48,049 nucleotides of DNA. It comes from a virus. Under the pieces are notes generated by a model. That model was not told where the DNA came from. It did not search any database and saw only the letters and a list, made by a program, of their open reading frames with translations. Both the position numbers and the translations under genes were made by a program. Of the stretch, positions 16,201-25,138 are shown one piece after another. Where the stretch lies: the IMG/VR virus record IMGVR_UViG_3300000117_000046, positions 1-48,049 of that record; one strand, given 5' to 3'. Within the stretch, counting starts at the first letter, position 1. Every line of letters begins with the position of its first letter.

Positions 16201-19200
16201 AATAGTGAAGTTGTAGGTTATGGTAATGTAGATAGTATTGGTGCAAAAAATTATACTGGAGGCGGTGCTTCAACAGTTGATATGCCAAAACCTAGTTCAG
16301 ACGCAACATTAGACTTTGAATTTTATTTAAGTAGAATAGATGGTATCTTTGTAACTAAAGACGGTCTATTTAAACAAGCAAAAGGTACTCCAGCAATTGA
16401 TCCTCAAAGAGCAGAAACAATTGATGACGCAATGCCTTTATATTATCTAACTTTACCACCATACACTTTCTCTACAGATGATGTAGCAGTAACAGTAGTT
16501 GATAATAGAAGATATACAATGAGAGACATTGGTAAGTTAGAACAAAGAATTAAAAATATAGAATACTATACTCAGTTATCTCTACTAGAACAACAAGCAG
16601 TTAATACACAAATACAAGACGCAGCTACAGGTTTAGATAGATTTAAAAATGGTATTGTAGTAGATAGTTTCAAAGGTCATAATGTTGGTGATACTTTATC
16701 AAGTGAATATAGATGTTCAGTTGATATGTCAGAAGGTGAGTTAAGACCAGAACATAATACAAACGTTGTAAAACTTATTGAGTTAGCCGCAAATGATACA
16801 GGCGCAGAAAGAACAACTGCTGGTTATCAAAAAACAGGTGACTTAATAACTTTACCATATACTCATTCTAAGTTAACTGAAAATCCTTATGCAACTAAAT
16901 CAGTTAACTGTAATCCATTCTTAGTATTTCAATATCAAGGTGATGTTGCATTAACACCAGATGTTGATGAATGGTACGATACAACTAGAAGACCTGATTT
17001 AATTGTAAACGATAATAACTTATTTGATACAATGACTAGTCTTGCAGGAACAAATAACAATTTAGGTACAGTTTGGAATAACTGGCAAACTAACTGGTCT
17101 GGTCGTTGGTCGTCTTCAGGTTCTTCAAGTAGAAGAATGGGCGATACAATTCATACAACTACTAGTACAATAGGCGGAGATATTACAACAAGAAGTAGAA
17201 CAGGTATTACTAGAGAAATTTCAGGTTCAAATGTTGTAAGACAATCTTTTGGTGAAAGAATTGTTGATGTTGCGTTCATACCTTTTATTCGTTCTCAAAC
17301 AATTTCATTCTCAGGTACAAGATTAAAACCAAACACAAGAGTTTATCCTTTCTTTGATAATGTAAATGTATCAACACATGTAACACCATCTGGTGGTGTA
17401 TTAGGTGGTAACTTAGTTACTGGTACAACAGGTACAATTGAAGGAACATTTACAATACCAAATACAGCAAGTGAAAGATTTAGAACAGGTGATAGAATAT
17501 TCAGATTAACAAGTTCATCTTCAAATAGTTCTACAGATGATGATGTAGATACTTTTGCTCAAGGTACATATACTGCTCGTGGTTTACAAACAACTACACA
17601 AGAAACAGTACAGTCAACTAGAGTACCAATTATTGGTAGACAAACTGTAACTGAACAAGATACAAGAAGAACAACAGATAGTTTTTCAGTATCACAAACA
17701 ACACAACAAATTCAAAATAATCCAGACCCATTAGCACAAACGTTTAGTGTTGATGAAGCAAGTGGTGTATTCTTATCTAAAGTTGATATATACTTTGAAG
17801 AAAAAGATGATACAGTTCCAATTAAAGTTTATCTAGTAGAAACTATTAATAGTAGACCTGGTCAAAGAATACTTCCTTTCTCAGAGGTTACGCTTCAATC
17901 AAGTGAAGTTCTTACAAGTGCAACTGCTTCAACAGCAACAGTTGTAACATTCCCATCTCCTGTATATTTACAAGGTGGTAAAGAATATGCAATCATATTA
18001 AAACCTAACAGTCAAAAATATAAAGCATGGGTAAGTAGATTAGGTGATACAGATGTTGGTGGTACAAGACGAGTAACACAACAACCTTTATTTGGTTCTT
18101 TATTCCGTTCTCAAAATGCAAAACTGTGGACAGAAGACCAAATGGAAGATTTAAAAATTACTTTATACAAAGCTGCATTTGATACAACTACAAACGGTAC
18201 ATTGTCACTAACAAATGATGATATTGAAACTAAGACACTTGATAACAATGCTATTGAAACAAATGCTACTTCCGGTTCAGGTACAACATTTGGTGATAAC
18301 CCAGCGATAATTAAAATTAATCATAGACATCATGGCATGAATGATAATAAACCAAGTAAGGTTACAATCTCTGGTCTTGGTGGTTCAACTGACTATAATG
18401 GTATTCAAGGTAGTGTTATTAATGGTACGCATGATGTAGGTAATGTAACTGAGGATAGTTATACAATTACACTAACTGGTGATACAGCAACATCAACTGG
18501 TAGTGTTGGTGGTTCATCTATAGTTGCAACACAAGATAGAGCATTTGAAAGTATTATGCCTAAAATTGGTATGATGAATTTTCCAGATACTACTACTGAA
18601 CATAAAATTAAAACTACTTCAACAACATCAATAGATGGCACAGAAGCGTCATATTCAACTGATAGTGCATTTACAAATATTGTACCAAATGAAAACTTTT
18701 ACTTTACAAGTGCTAGAGCAGTTGCAAGTTCTATAAACGAAACAACTCACTTATCAGGTACAAAATCTTTATTCTATGATATTGTATTACAAACGGCAAA
18801 TGCTAATGTATCTCCTGTGATTGACTTAGCAAGAACAAATATTTTCTGTACACATAACAGATTAGATAATCCAACTTCTAGTAATAGAACAGGATTTGTT
18901 GCAGAAACAGACCCAACTGGTGGTAATGCGGCTGCTAAATATATTACAAAAGAAATTTCTTTAGAAAACCCAGCAACAGCATTAGATATTAGAATAGCTG
19001 CTAGTGTTTTCCCAACATCTTCAATTGAAGTTTTTAGAAAAGTTAAGTTTGAAGGTGATGATAGACAAATGAAAGATATACCTTATGTACAAATGACACA
19101 ATCTAATACAGCAGTAAGTGCTGAAGGTAGAAGTCAATCACCGTACAATGCAAACTTCAAAGAAGATTTTTCTGACTTTGAGTTTAGTGAAGAAGGTATT

Positions 19201-19302
19201 AATGAGTTTGCAACATTCAAAATTAAAATAGTTATGAAAGGAACTAACCCAGCATATCCTCCTCGTATAACAGATATGAGAGCGATTGCGTTAGCAGTAT
19301 AA
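13297..19302 (+). CDS. Giant DUF4815-type virion/baseplate protein
   Basis: A 2001-aa protein, the largest in the window, with GGAG 9 bases before the ATG. The start (SPYFDDFSEAKNFHRILFRP, then AVQARELTQLQTILQNQIER) is the DUF4815 signature of marine T4-like phages. A conserved core around 1060-1170 contains NRRYTMRDIGKLEQRIKNIE, a helix or coiled coil. The middle carries GETLTGGTSGATG-type turns also found in the gp7-like protein. The C-terminal end (ITDMRAIALAV) is typical of the family. It occupies the T4 gene 9-12 position and may replace gp9/gp10/gp11 functions such as fibre attachment; that is inference. Confidence 0.75.
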   Translation: MATNFNVSPYFDDFSEAKNFHRILFRPAFAVQARELTQLQTILQNQIERFGEHMFKDGSMVIPGEIALNTKYEYVKLASHSTSTVSNLQDLIVTGSTSGITATVVNTTEATSTAAATIYVLYTASGTDNATKRFTEGETLTFTYNSTSSTAVVGTSGTSLPTDSNATGFASSVNVQAGVYFINGFFVANTEQTLILDPYSNTPTYRVGFNVTESFVTPSDDSSLNDNAAGSSNVNAPGAHRFKTSLTLVKKLITETDDENFVELLRTGSGNVETIVQRTDYNILEETLARRTADESGDYVTKSFDIDIREHKNDGSNRGIYSADGSSLYNGLSSANSEARLAIGLSPGKAYVQGYEIETTGQKFVTIEKARDFDTIQNSTTRLAIGNFVEVTNVHGTPDIGTVSGETEAFKELQLYKNINAVRGTNLSTTNVDVEQIGRAKPRYFEYKSGTAGATLTNTSSIYKLGLFNVDMFTHVGVTSSVEFDTGETLTGGTSGATGVVEAISSNTSTDPDQFITEDGFNLVDETDGDDLILEQSVFTTVVLSNVSGSFATGETITDESSNSGVIVSNTPERQGVTEFDFAQVKSVGMTGSPNFTADTVLTTTAANERDESNITIGGLINIDANSNVIKGNNTEFNSDLKVGDNIVFEDNNGNQQSGFVGAIADDKTITLTANVTVAVTSASTQRRRTKLQNINTTSLVYKLPENVIKTLKTTDNAGITDTSHKVRRQFVETLSSSGVATFSAGANETFDAHSEADYTLSIMTAGASAGAIGDIVSLSGNNHEGDAIFTLTGSPSGRQVQIDLGANYATAKVKLITTITKSVAGEKTKTLISDQTQTVSTQALAEEKTISLGKADAYALTSVYMSPDFSTAATTSHTDITDRFTLDTGQRDSFYDIARIVRNDGAQLPTGRLLITFQYFTHGTGNYFSVDSYSGVVDYENIPFFESPTKGRIELRDALDFRPRVADNSEVVGYGNVDSIGAKNYTGGGASTVDMPKPSSDATLDFEFYLSRIDGIFVTKDGLFKQAKGTPAIDPQRAETIDDAMPLYYLTLPPYTFSTDDVAVTVVDNRRYTMRDIGKLEQRIKNIEYYTQLSLLEQQAVNTQIQDAATGLDRFKNGIVVDSFKGHNVGDTLSSEYRCSVDMSEGELRPEHNTNVVKLIELAANDTGAERTTAGYQKTGDLITLPYTHSKLTENPYATKSVNCNPFLVFQYQGDVALTPDVDEWYDTTRRPDLIVNDNNLFDTMTSLAGTNNNLGTVWNNWQTNWSGRWSSSGSSSRRMGDTIHTTTSTIGGDITTRSRTGITREISGSNVVRQSFGERIVDVAFIPFIRSQTISFSGTRLKPNTRVYPFFDNVNVSTHVTPSGGVLGGNLVTGTTGTIEGTFTIPNTASERFRTGDRIFRLTSSSSNSSTDDDVDTFAQGTYTARGLQTTTQETVQSTRVPIIGRQTVTEQDTRRTTDSFSVSQTTQQIQNNPDPLAQTFSVDEASGVFLSKVDIYFEEKDDTVPIKVYLVETINSRPGQRILPFSEVTLQSSEVLTSATASTATVVTFPSPVYLQGGKEYAIILKPNSQKYKAWVSRLGDTDVGGTRRVTQQPLFGSLFRSQNAKLWTEDQMEDLKITLYKAAFDTTTNGTLSLTNDDIETKTLDNNAIETNATSGSGTTFGDNPAIIKINHRHHGMNDNKPSKVTISGLGGSTDYNGIQGSVINGTHDVGNVTEDSYTITLTGDTATSTGSVGGSSIVATQDRAFESIMPKIGMMNFPDTTTEHKIKTTSTTSIDGTEASYSTDSAFTNIVPNENFYFTSARAVASSINETTHLSGTKSLFYDIVLQTANANVSPVIDLARTNIFCTHNRLDNPTSSNRTGFVAETDPTGGNAAAKYITKEISLENPATALDIRIAASVFPTSSIEVFRKVKFEGDDRQMKDIPYVQMTQSNTAVSAEGRSQSPYNANFKEDFSDFEFSEEGINEFATFKIKIVMKGTNPAYPPRITDMRAIALAV

Positions 19303-19303
19303 T

Positions 19304-19522
19304 ATGGCATATTTAAAAGTAGAAGGTCATCAACATATTGTAAGAGATACAAGTTCTAATGGTATAATAAATACTGATAAGAATGCTTATCAAATACATG
19401 TAAATCGTATTAGAGAAGCAAGAAAATCTAGTAACGATTTAAGAAATGCGGTAAGAGATATAAATAATTTAAAACAAGAAATGTCTGAAATAAAAGGACT
19501 TTTATTAAAACTGGTAAAATAA
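19304..19522 (+). CDS. Small coiled-coil structural-region protein
   Basis: A 72-aa protein between the giant baseplate protein (1-base gap) and the first fibre (1-base gap). Residues 1-27 (YLKVEGHQHIVRD...NTDKNAY) are followed by a long charged helix with heptad pattern to the end. No ribosome site is visible at its start, so it probably depends on coupling to the upstream gene. Short proteins of this kind recur in marine T4-like phages; a fibre-linking role is possible. Confidence 0.6.
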   Translation: MAYLKVEGHQHIVRDTSSNGIINTDKNAYQIHVNRIREARKSSNDLRNAVRDINNLKQEMSEIKGLLLKLVK

Positions 19523-19523
19523 T

Positions 19524-21404
19524 ATGGCAGCAAGACAAGTAGCAGCAGACGCAACGATAGAACAATTAAGAACAACTTTTAATACTCTATCAGCAACAGA
19601 CTTTGGTGATATATCTGCTTTAAATTCATCTATTAGTGCAAGTAACCTTGTAGCGGCGATGAACGAGTTAGAAGGTGAAGTAACTCCTTTCTCAGCAGCT
19701 TTTATTGCAACACAAACAGATTTAGGTGCCGCTCCAGCAACTGGTGACAGTATAGTTATTAGAGACGCTGATGCTAGTGCATTGAAAGAAATGACTATTG
19801 CTAATTTATTTACTAGTCCAGCAATAGATACAATTACTGCCGGTACATTTACATTAGACGCTTCAGCAGATGTTAATATAGACGCTGGTGGCGGAGATAT
19901 TATTTTAAAAGATGACGGTACTGAATTTGGTAGATTAACAAACAATGCAGGTCAATTATTAATTAAATCAAGTTCAAGTGCTACAACAGCATTATCATTA
20001 AATGGTGCCAATGTTACTGTTGCAGGTAACTTAACAGTATCAGGTACTACAACAACTGTGGATTCATCTACTGTTAATTTACAGACTGGATTTATATTTG
20101 AAGGTTCAAGTGCTGATAGTTTTGAAACAACATTAACAGCAACTGACCCAACAGCAGATAGAACAATTACTTTACCAGATTTAACAGGTACAGTATCATT
20201 AACGAGTGCAACAGAAACTTTAACAAATAAAACTTTAACATCACCAGTTCTTACAACACCTATATTTACAGGTGCAACTGACCAAAGAGGTTCATTTGTA
20301 TTTGAAGGTAGTACAGCAGACAGTTTTGAAACAACTGTAAGTGTTGTTGACCCAACAGCAGATAGAACAATAAACTTTCCAAATGTTTCTGGTACTGTTT
20401 TAACAACAGGTAATTTTTCTGATATTACAGCAATAGGTGTTCAATCAGGATCAATTGTATTTGAAGGTTCAACAGCAAACAGTTTTGAAACAACTTTAGC
20501 AGTAACAGACGCTACTGCTGATAGAACAATTACATTACCAGATTTAACTGGTACAGTTTCTTTGACTACAGCAACTGAAACATTAACAAATAAAACACTT
20601 ACAACTCCAGTAATCGTTGAAGCTACTTCAGGTTCAACTATAACACTTAACGCTACAACTGATATTGTATTAGACGCTGATGGCGGTGATGTGTTCTTTA
20701 AAGATGATGGAACAACTTTTGGTAGTGCAACAAACACTTCAGGTAACTTGATTATCAAATCAGGTACTACAACAGCATTAACATTTAGTGGTGCTAATGT
20801 TGCAGCTGCAGGTACATTAAGTGCAACAACAATTACTGCTTCTACTGGACTAGAAACAAAAAATGGTGCTACTGGTGCCGGTTTTGTTAAGTTCTTTGAA
20901 GATAGTGATAACGGTACTAACGCTGTAACACTTTTAGGTCCTGCTTCAACAGGTGATATTGATATTACATTACCAACTCAAGCAGGTACAGTTGTTGTTT
21001 CTAATACAACTGATGGTAATGATGTTCAACTAGATAGTTTAGGATTGAATACTGCTGCCTCTGGTACTGCTGGAGAGTTGAGAGCAACAAATGATATAAC
21101 TGCCTTTTATAGTTCAGATGTATCATTGAAGGAAAATATTGTAGAAATACCATCTGCCTTAGATATGGTAGATAAAATAAGAGGAGTTTTCTTTGATTGG
21201 AAAGATGACTATATAGAAAGTAAAGGCGGCGAAGACGGATACTTTATGAGAAAACATGATGTAGGTTTAATTGCACAAGAAGTTGAGGCAGTTTTACCTG
21301 AGATTGTAGGTACTAGAAAAGATGGTATCAAGGCAATCAAGTATGACAGATTGACTGCTTTACTATTGCAAGCGATTAAAGAATTGCAAGCGAAAATTAA
21401 ATAA
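19524..21404 (+). CDS. Tail fibre with C-terminal S74 intramolecular chaperone
   Basis: A 626-aa fibre. The body contains three VFEGSTADSFETT modules and related DIVLDADGGDVFFKDDGT modules, which form beta-rich repeats. Residues 530-626 are a Peptidase_S74 chaperone: S531-D-V-S-L-K536 fits the Ser/Lys self-cleavage dyad, followed by FFDWKD, GLIAQEVEAVLPEIV and KYDRLTALLLQAIKEL. Such domains trimerise fibres and are then released. Its last 190 residues are nearly duplicated at the end of the 27078 gene. Probably a host-recognition fibre. Confidence 0.8.
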   Translation: MAARQVAADATIEQLRTTFNTLSATDFGDISALNSSISASNLVAAMNELEGEVTPFSAAFIATQTDLGAAPATGDSIVIRDADASALKEMTIANLFTSPAIDTITAGTFTLDASADVNIDAGGGDIILKDDGTEFGRLTNNAGQLLIKSSSSATTALSLNGANVTVAGNLTVSGTTTTVDSSTVNLQTGFIFEGSSADSFETTLTATDPTADRTITLPDLTGTVSLTSATETLTNKTLTSPVLTTPIFTGATDQRGSFVFEGSTADSFETTVSVVDPTADRTINFPNVSGTVLTTGNFSDITAIGVQSGSIVFEGSTANSFETTLAVTDATADRTITLPDLTGTVSLTTATETLTNKTLTTPVIVEATSGSTITLNATTDIVLDADGGDVFFKDDGTTFGSATNTSGNLIIKSGTTTALTFSGANVAAAGTLSATTITASTGLETKNGATGAGFVKFFEDSDNGTNAVTLLGPASTGDIDITLPTQAGTVVVSNTTDGNDVQLDSLGLNTAASGTAGELRATNDITAFYSSDVSLKENIVEIPSALDMVDKIRGVFFDWKDDYIESKGGEDGYFMRKHDVGLIAQEVEAVLPEIVGTRKDGIKAIKYDRLTALLLQAIKELQAKIK

Positions 21405-21424
21405 TAACTAACGGAGAATAAATC

Positions 21425-21661
21425 ATGGCTGAGAAAGCAAAAGAACAACCTAAAGATATTAATTTAGATATGGAACACCTTACAGTAAAAGGTAAGATAC
21501 ATGCTGAACAATATAATAATCTTAGAGCACAAAAAATCCAACATCAAGTTGAAATAGAAAAAATAGATGTCCTATTGGCATACTATACTAAAGTTATTCC
21601 AACTGAGGTGTTACCTGAAGACCAAAGACCAAAAAAAGAAACTGAAAAGAAAGATAAGTAA
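21425..21661 (+). CDS. Small helical protein in the fibre region
   Basis: A 78-aa charged, Lys/Glu-rich protein. LTVKGKIHAEQYNNLRAQKI begins a helix continuing to about 62 with heptad-like spacing (coiled coil), then a Pro/Lys tail. CGGAG lies 11 bases upstream of the ATG. It sits between two fibre-type genes. A chaperone or linker for fibres is possible, but the family is not recognised. Confidence 0.55.
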   Translation: MAEKAKEQPKDINLDMEHLTVKGKIHAEQYNNLRAQKIQHQVEIEKIDVLLAYYTKVIPTEVLPEDQRPKKETEKKDK

Positions 21662-21662
21662 T

Positions 21663-21670
21663 TATAAATA
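21663..21670 (+). promoter_or_regulatory. Late promoter for the 21689 gene
   Basis: A perfect TATAAATA two bases after the preceding stop codon. Predicted start 21676 gives a 13-base leader with AAGGAG at 21678-21683, the same geometry as at gp8. Confidence 0.75.
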
Positions 21671-21688
21671 GTCCCATAAGGAGAAATT

Positions 21689-22027
21689 ATGGCAGCTATT
21701 ACTAATCTACTAATTGAACAAGGTGCAAACTTTTCAAGTACAATAACGCTTTTCAATGATGACGACACAGTATTTAACCTGACTGATTACACAGCTGCAG
21801 GTCAAATACGAAAGTCTTACTCATCAAGTTCAGCGTCAGCTACATTTTCAATAGCGTTCTCTGCTGATAGGTCAGCAGGACAAATAACACTTTCTTTAAC
21901 TCCTACTCAGACTGCTGCTTTAGAAGAAGGAAGATATGTTTACGATATTGAAGTTACTTCAAGTGATAGCGTTGTAACAAGAGTTATACAAGGTACCGTA
22001 ACTGTGAGTCCAAATGTCACACGGTAA
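21689..22027 (+). CDS. Small beta-sandwich structural protein
   Basis: A 112-aa protein made of predicted beta strands (FSSTITLFNDDDTVFNLT, then AAGQIRKSY and GRYVYDIEVTS...RVIQGTVTVSP), an Ig-like arrangement seen in small tail-associated proteins of marine phages. The strong ribosome site AAGGAG and its own late promoter imply abundant synthesis. It sits between fibre genes and could be a fibre connector or virion decoration; which one is unknown. Confidence 0.6.
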   Translation: MAAITNLLIEQGANFSSTITLFNDDDTVFNLTDYTAAGQIRKSYSSSSASATFSIAFSADRSAGQITLSLTPTQTAALEEGRYVYDIEVTSSDSVVTRVIQGTVTVSPNVTR

Positions 22028-22051
22028 TATATTATGTCATAAAGGGGTATT

Positions 22052-25000
22052 ATGGCAATTAAAGCAAAGATAACATCAACTAATAGTGCAGGTCCTCAAA
22101 AGGTATCAGTAACAGTACCCGCTTCTGGCGGTACAGTAACAAGTGTTACTGCTATAGGTGATTTAACAGATGTTATTGCTTCATCATTACCTGACGGTGC
22201 TATTTTACAATATTTAACTTCCTCAGGTAACTGGGTATCCACAGCATTAGTAGATGATGATACATTCCCTTCATCAACAGCAACAGCAAAAAGTTTACAC
22301 TCTGGCGAAAGTCTTAGAAATTTTATTTTAGATGGTACATCAACACTTACTAACAAGACAATAGATTTAGACGCCAACACCTTAACAGGTACAATAACAG
22401 AATTTAATAGTGCATTACAAGGTGCTGACTTTGCTACTTTAGCAAATACAGAAACATTTACAAATAAAACTTTAACTCAACCAAAGATTGCTGAAATAGT
22501 TTCCTTATCAACTGGTGGTATTACACTAGACGCTGATACTGATATTGTATTAGACGCTGATGGTGCAGATATAATTTTAAAAGATGGTGGTAGTGAGTTT
22601 GGTAGATTTACAAACTCATCTGGTGAATTAGTAATTAAATCAAGTTCAAGTGCTACAACAGCATTAACATTTAGTGGTTCAAGTGCCACATTAGCAGGTA
22701 ACTTAACAGTTACAGGTACATCTACATTCAATGGTGGTACAATTAATCTTGGTGACGCAGCTACAGATACAATTGCTTTCAATGGTACAATTACTGGCAG
22801 TTTAGTATTTGAAGGTAGTACAAGTGATAGTTTTGAAACTACATTAACACCAGGTAATCCAACTGCTGATATTACACTTACATTACCATCAAGCGCTAGT
22901 GATACACTTGTAGGTAAAGCAACTACTGATACACTTACAAACAAATCAATAGATTTAGCAAACAATACTATAACAGGTTCAGTTGCAGAATTTAATAGTG
23001 CATTACAAAGTGATAGTTTCGTTACACTTACAGGTTCAGAAACTTTATCAAACAAACAGTTTACAAATCCAGTTATAGCACATATAGACGGTACTGGTGG
23101 TATAGAATTAGACGCAGTACAAGATATTACTTTAGACGCAGGTGGTGGAGATATATTTTTAAAAGATGATACAGCTGCTTTTGGTGCATTAACAAATAGT
23201 TCAGGTAACTTAATAATTAAATCTGGTACTACAACTGCTATGACATTTAGTGGTGCTAATGTAACTATGGCAGGTAATGCTACAGTTGCAGGTAACTTAA
23301 CAGTTCAAGGTACTACAACTACAGTTGACAGTTCATCTATAAATGTTCAGAATGCTTTAGTCTTTGAAGGTGCAACAGCAGATAGTTTTGAAACAACATT
23401 AACTACAGTTGACCCTACAGCAGATAGAACAATATCATTACCAAATGCAACAGACACATTAATAGGTAAAGCAACTACTGATACATTAACAAATAAAACT
23501 TTAACAACTCCTGTAATTGCAGAAATAGATTCCAATGCTTCTATAACTTTAGACGCTGCTACTGATATTATATTAGACGCAGGTGAACAAGATATTATTT
23601 TAAAAGATGACGGTACTGAGTTTGGTAGATTTACTAATAGTTCAGGTGAGTTAGTAATTAAATCAGGTTCAAGTTCTACAACGGCAATCTCAATGTCAGG
23701 TGCCAATGTTACGATTGCAGGTAATTTAGTAGTAACTGGTGCAACAGAAAATGATGGCAATATAACAATTGGTGACGCTGCTACAGATACTATTACTTTT
23801 GGTGGTACTATTCAAGGTAGTTTAGTCTTTGAGGGTAGTACAGCAGACAGTTTTGAAACAACTTTAACACCAGGTAATCCTAGTGGAGATATTACTCTTA
23901 CATTACCGTCAAGTGCTACAGATACTATAGTTGCAAGAAACACTACAGACACATTAACAAACAAAACTTTAACAAGTCCAACAATCAATGCAGGAACATT
24001 AAGTGGTGCATTTACTGGAACGGCAGACTTAACAGGACTAGTTCTTTCAGGTGCAAGTCCTCTTGTTTTTGAAGGTTCAACAAATGATAGTTTTGAAACA
24101 ACTTTAGCAGTTACAGACCCTACAGCAGATAGAACAATTACTTTACCTAACTCTACAGGTACTTTAGTTGTAACTGCTGATGTATCTGGTGACGCTACAA
24201 TGGCAACATCTGGTGCATTAACATTAGCAACAGTCAATAGTAACACAGGTAGTTTTGGTAGTACAACATCAATACCAGTTATAACAGTCAACGCAAAAGG
24301 TCTTGTTACTGCCATGTCAACAGCTACAATTGTAACAACATTAACTGTAGCCGCTGATAGTGGTTCAGATGACGCTGTTTCTTTGGCAACTGACACACTT
24401 AATTATGAAGGTGGTGCAAACATTACAACAACAGTTTCTAATAACAATATAGCGATTGCCTTAGACGCTTCTCCATCAGTAACAGCATTAACAACAAGTG
24501 CTAATGTAAACGTTGGTGGTAGCATTGTATTTGAAGGTAGTACAGCAAATAGTTTTGAGACAACACTTACAGTTACAGACCCAACAGCAGATAGAACAAT
24601 AACTTTCCCTAACAATACAGGTACAGTTGCGTTAACAAGTGATATTACTGGTGGTGGTCAAGCAGGTTCATTTACAAATTTAACATCTTCAGGTAATACT
24701 ATACTTGGTAACGCTACCTCAGACACAGTAACATTCAATGGTAGAATAGCGTCACACTTTGTACCTAGTGCTGATGATACATATACTTTAGGTACTGCTT
24801 CTTTAAAATGGGCAGAATTACATGTATCAGGAAGTACAATCTTTTTAGGTGGCGCACAATTAACTGCTAGTGGAACAACAGTAGTATTACCGGCGAATAG
24901 TACAGTAGGTGATAGAGCAATACCTGACGCAGATCCTACTACAGGTATTGTAACAAGAAAAGTACCATTATTTACAAAAGCAGGTGGTCTATCTTCAGCA

Positions 25001-25114
25001 GCAAAAACTTTTACTTTTAAAGCGTCTGGTTCATCTGATAGAGTTTTTGATACATTTACTAAAGAAGATGGCGCAGGAATAACAACACAAGAGAGAGCAT
25101 TATTTTCATTTTAA
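22052..25114 (+). CDS. Repetitive tail fibre/structural protein
   Basis: A 1020-aa fibre-type protein with AAAGGGG 8 bases before the ATG. It contains five VFEGSTADSFETT modules followed by DPTADRTITLP-type strands, alternating with ITLDAATDIILDAGG/DDGTEFGRFTNSSG modules. The last 120 residues are unique (FVPSADDTYTLGTASLKWAE...), resembling a fibre tip. There is no S74 domain. Shares repeat units with the genes at 19524, 25139 and 27078. Likely a long fibre or one of its segments. Confidence 0.7.
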   Translation: MAIKAKITSTNSAGPQKVSVTVPASGGTVTSVTAIGDLTDVIASSLPDGAILQYLTSSGNWVSTALVDDDTFPSSTATAKSLHSGESLRNFILDGTSTLTNKTIDLDANTLTGTITEFNSALQGADFATLANTETFTNKTLTQPKIAEIVSLSTGGITLDADTDIVLDADGADIILKDGGSEFGRFTNSSGELVIKSSSSATTALTFSGSSATLAGNLTVTGTSTFNGGTINLGDAATDTIAFNGTITGSLVFEGSTSDSFETTLTPGNPTADITLTLPSSASDTLVGKATTDTLTNKSIDLANNTITGSVAEFNSALQSDSFVTLTGSETLSNKQFTNPVIAHIDGTGGIELDAVQDITLDAGGGDIFLKDDTAAFGALTNSSGNLIIKSGTTTAMTFSGANVTMAGNATVAGNLTVQGTTTTVDSSSINVQNALVFEGATADSFETTLTTVDPTADRTISLPNATDTLIGKATTDTLTNKTLTTPVIAEIDSNASITLDAATDIILDAGEQDIILKDDGTEFGRFTNSSGELVIKSGSSSTTAISMSGANVTIAGNLVVTGATENDGNITIGDAATDTITFGGTIQGSLVFEGSTADSFETTLTPGNPSGDITLTLPSSATDTIVARNTTDTLTNKTLTSPTINAGTLSGAFTGTADLTGLVLSGASPLVFEGSTNDSFETTLAVTDPTADRTITLPNSTGTLVVTADVSGDATMATSGALTLATVNSNTGSFGSTTSIPVITVNAKGLVTAMSTATIVTTLTVAADSGSDDAVSLATDTLNYEGGANITTTVSNNNIAIALDASPSVTALTTSANVNVGGSIVFEGSTANSFETTLTVTDPTADRTITFPNNTGTVALTSDITGGGQAGSFTNLTSSGNTILGNATSDTVTFNGRIASHFVPSADDTYTLGTASLKWAELHVSGSTIFLGGAQLTASGTTVVLPANSTVGDRAIPDADPTTGIVTRKVPLFTKAGGLSSAAKTFTFKASGSSDRVFDTFTKEDGAGITTQERALFSF

Positions 25115-25125
25115 CACTAAAAGGA

Positions 25126-25133
25126 TATAAATA
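25126..25133 (+). promoter_or_regulatory. Late promoter giving a leaderless fibre mRNA
   Basis: A perfect TATAAATA ends six bases before the ATG at 25139, so the expected start is the A of the start codon. No Shine-Dalgarno sequence lies between. Same geometry as the gp25 promoter. Confidence 0.7.
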
Positions 25134-25138
25134 GTATT

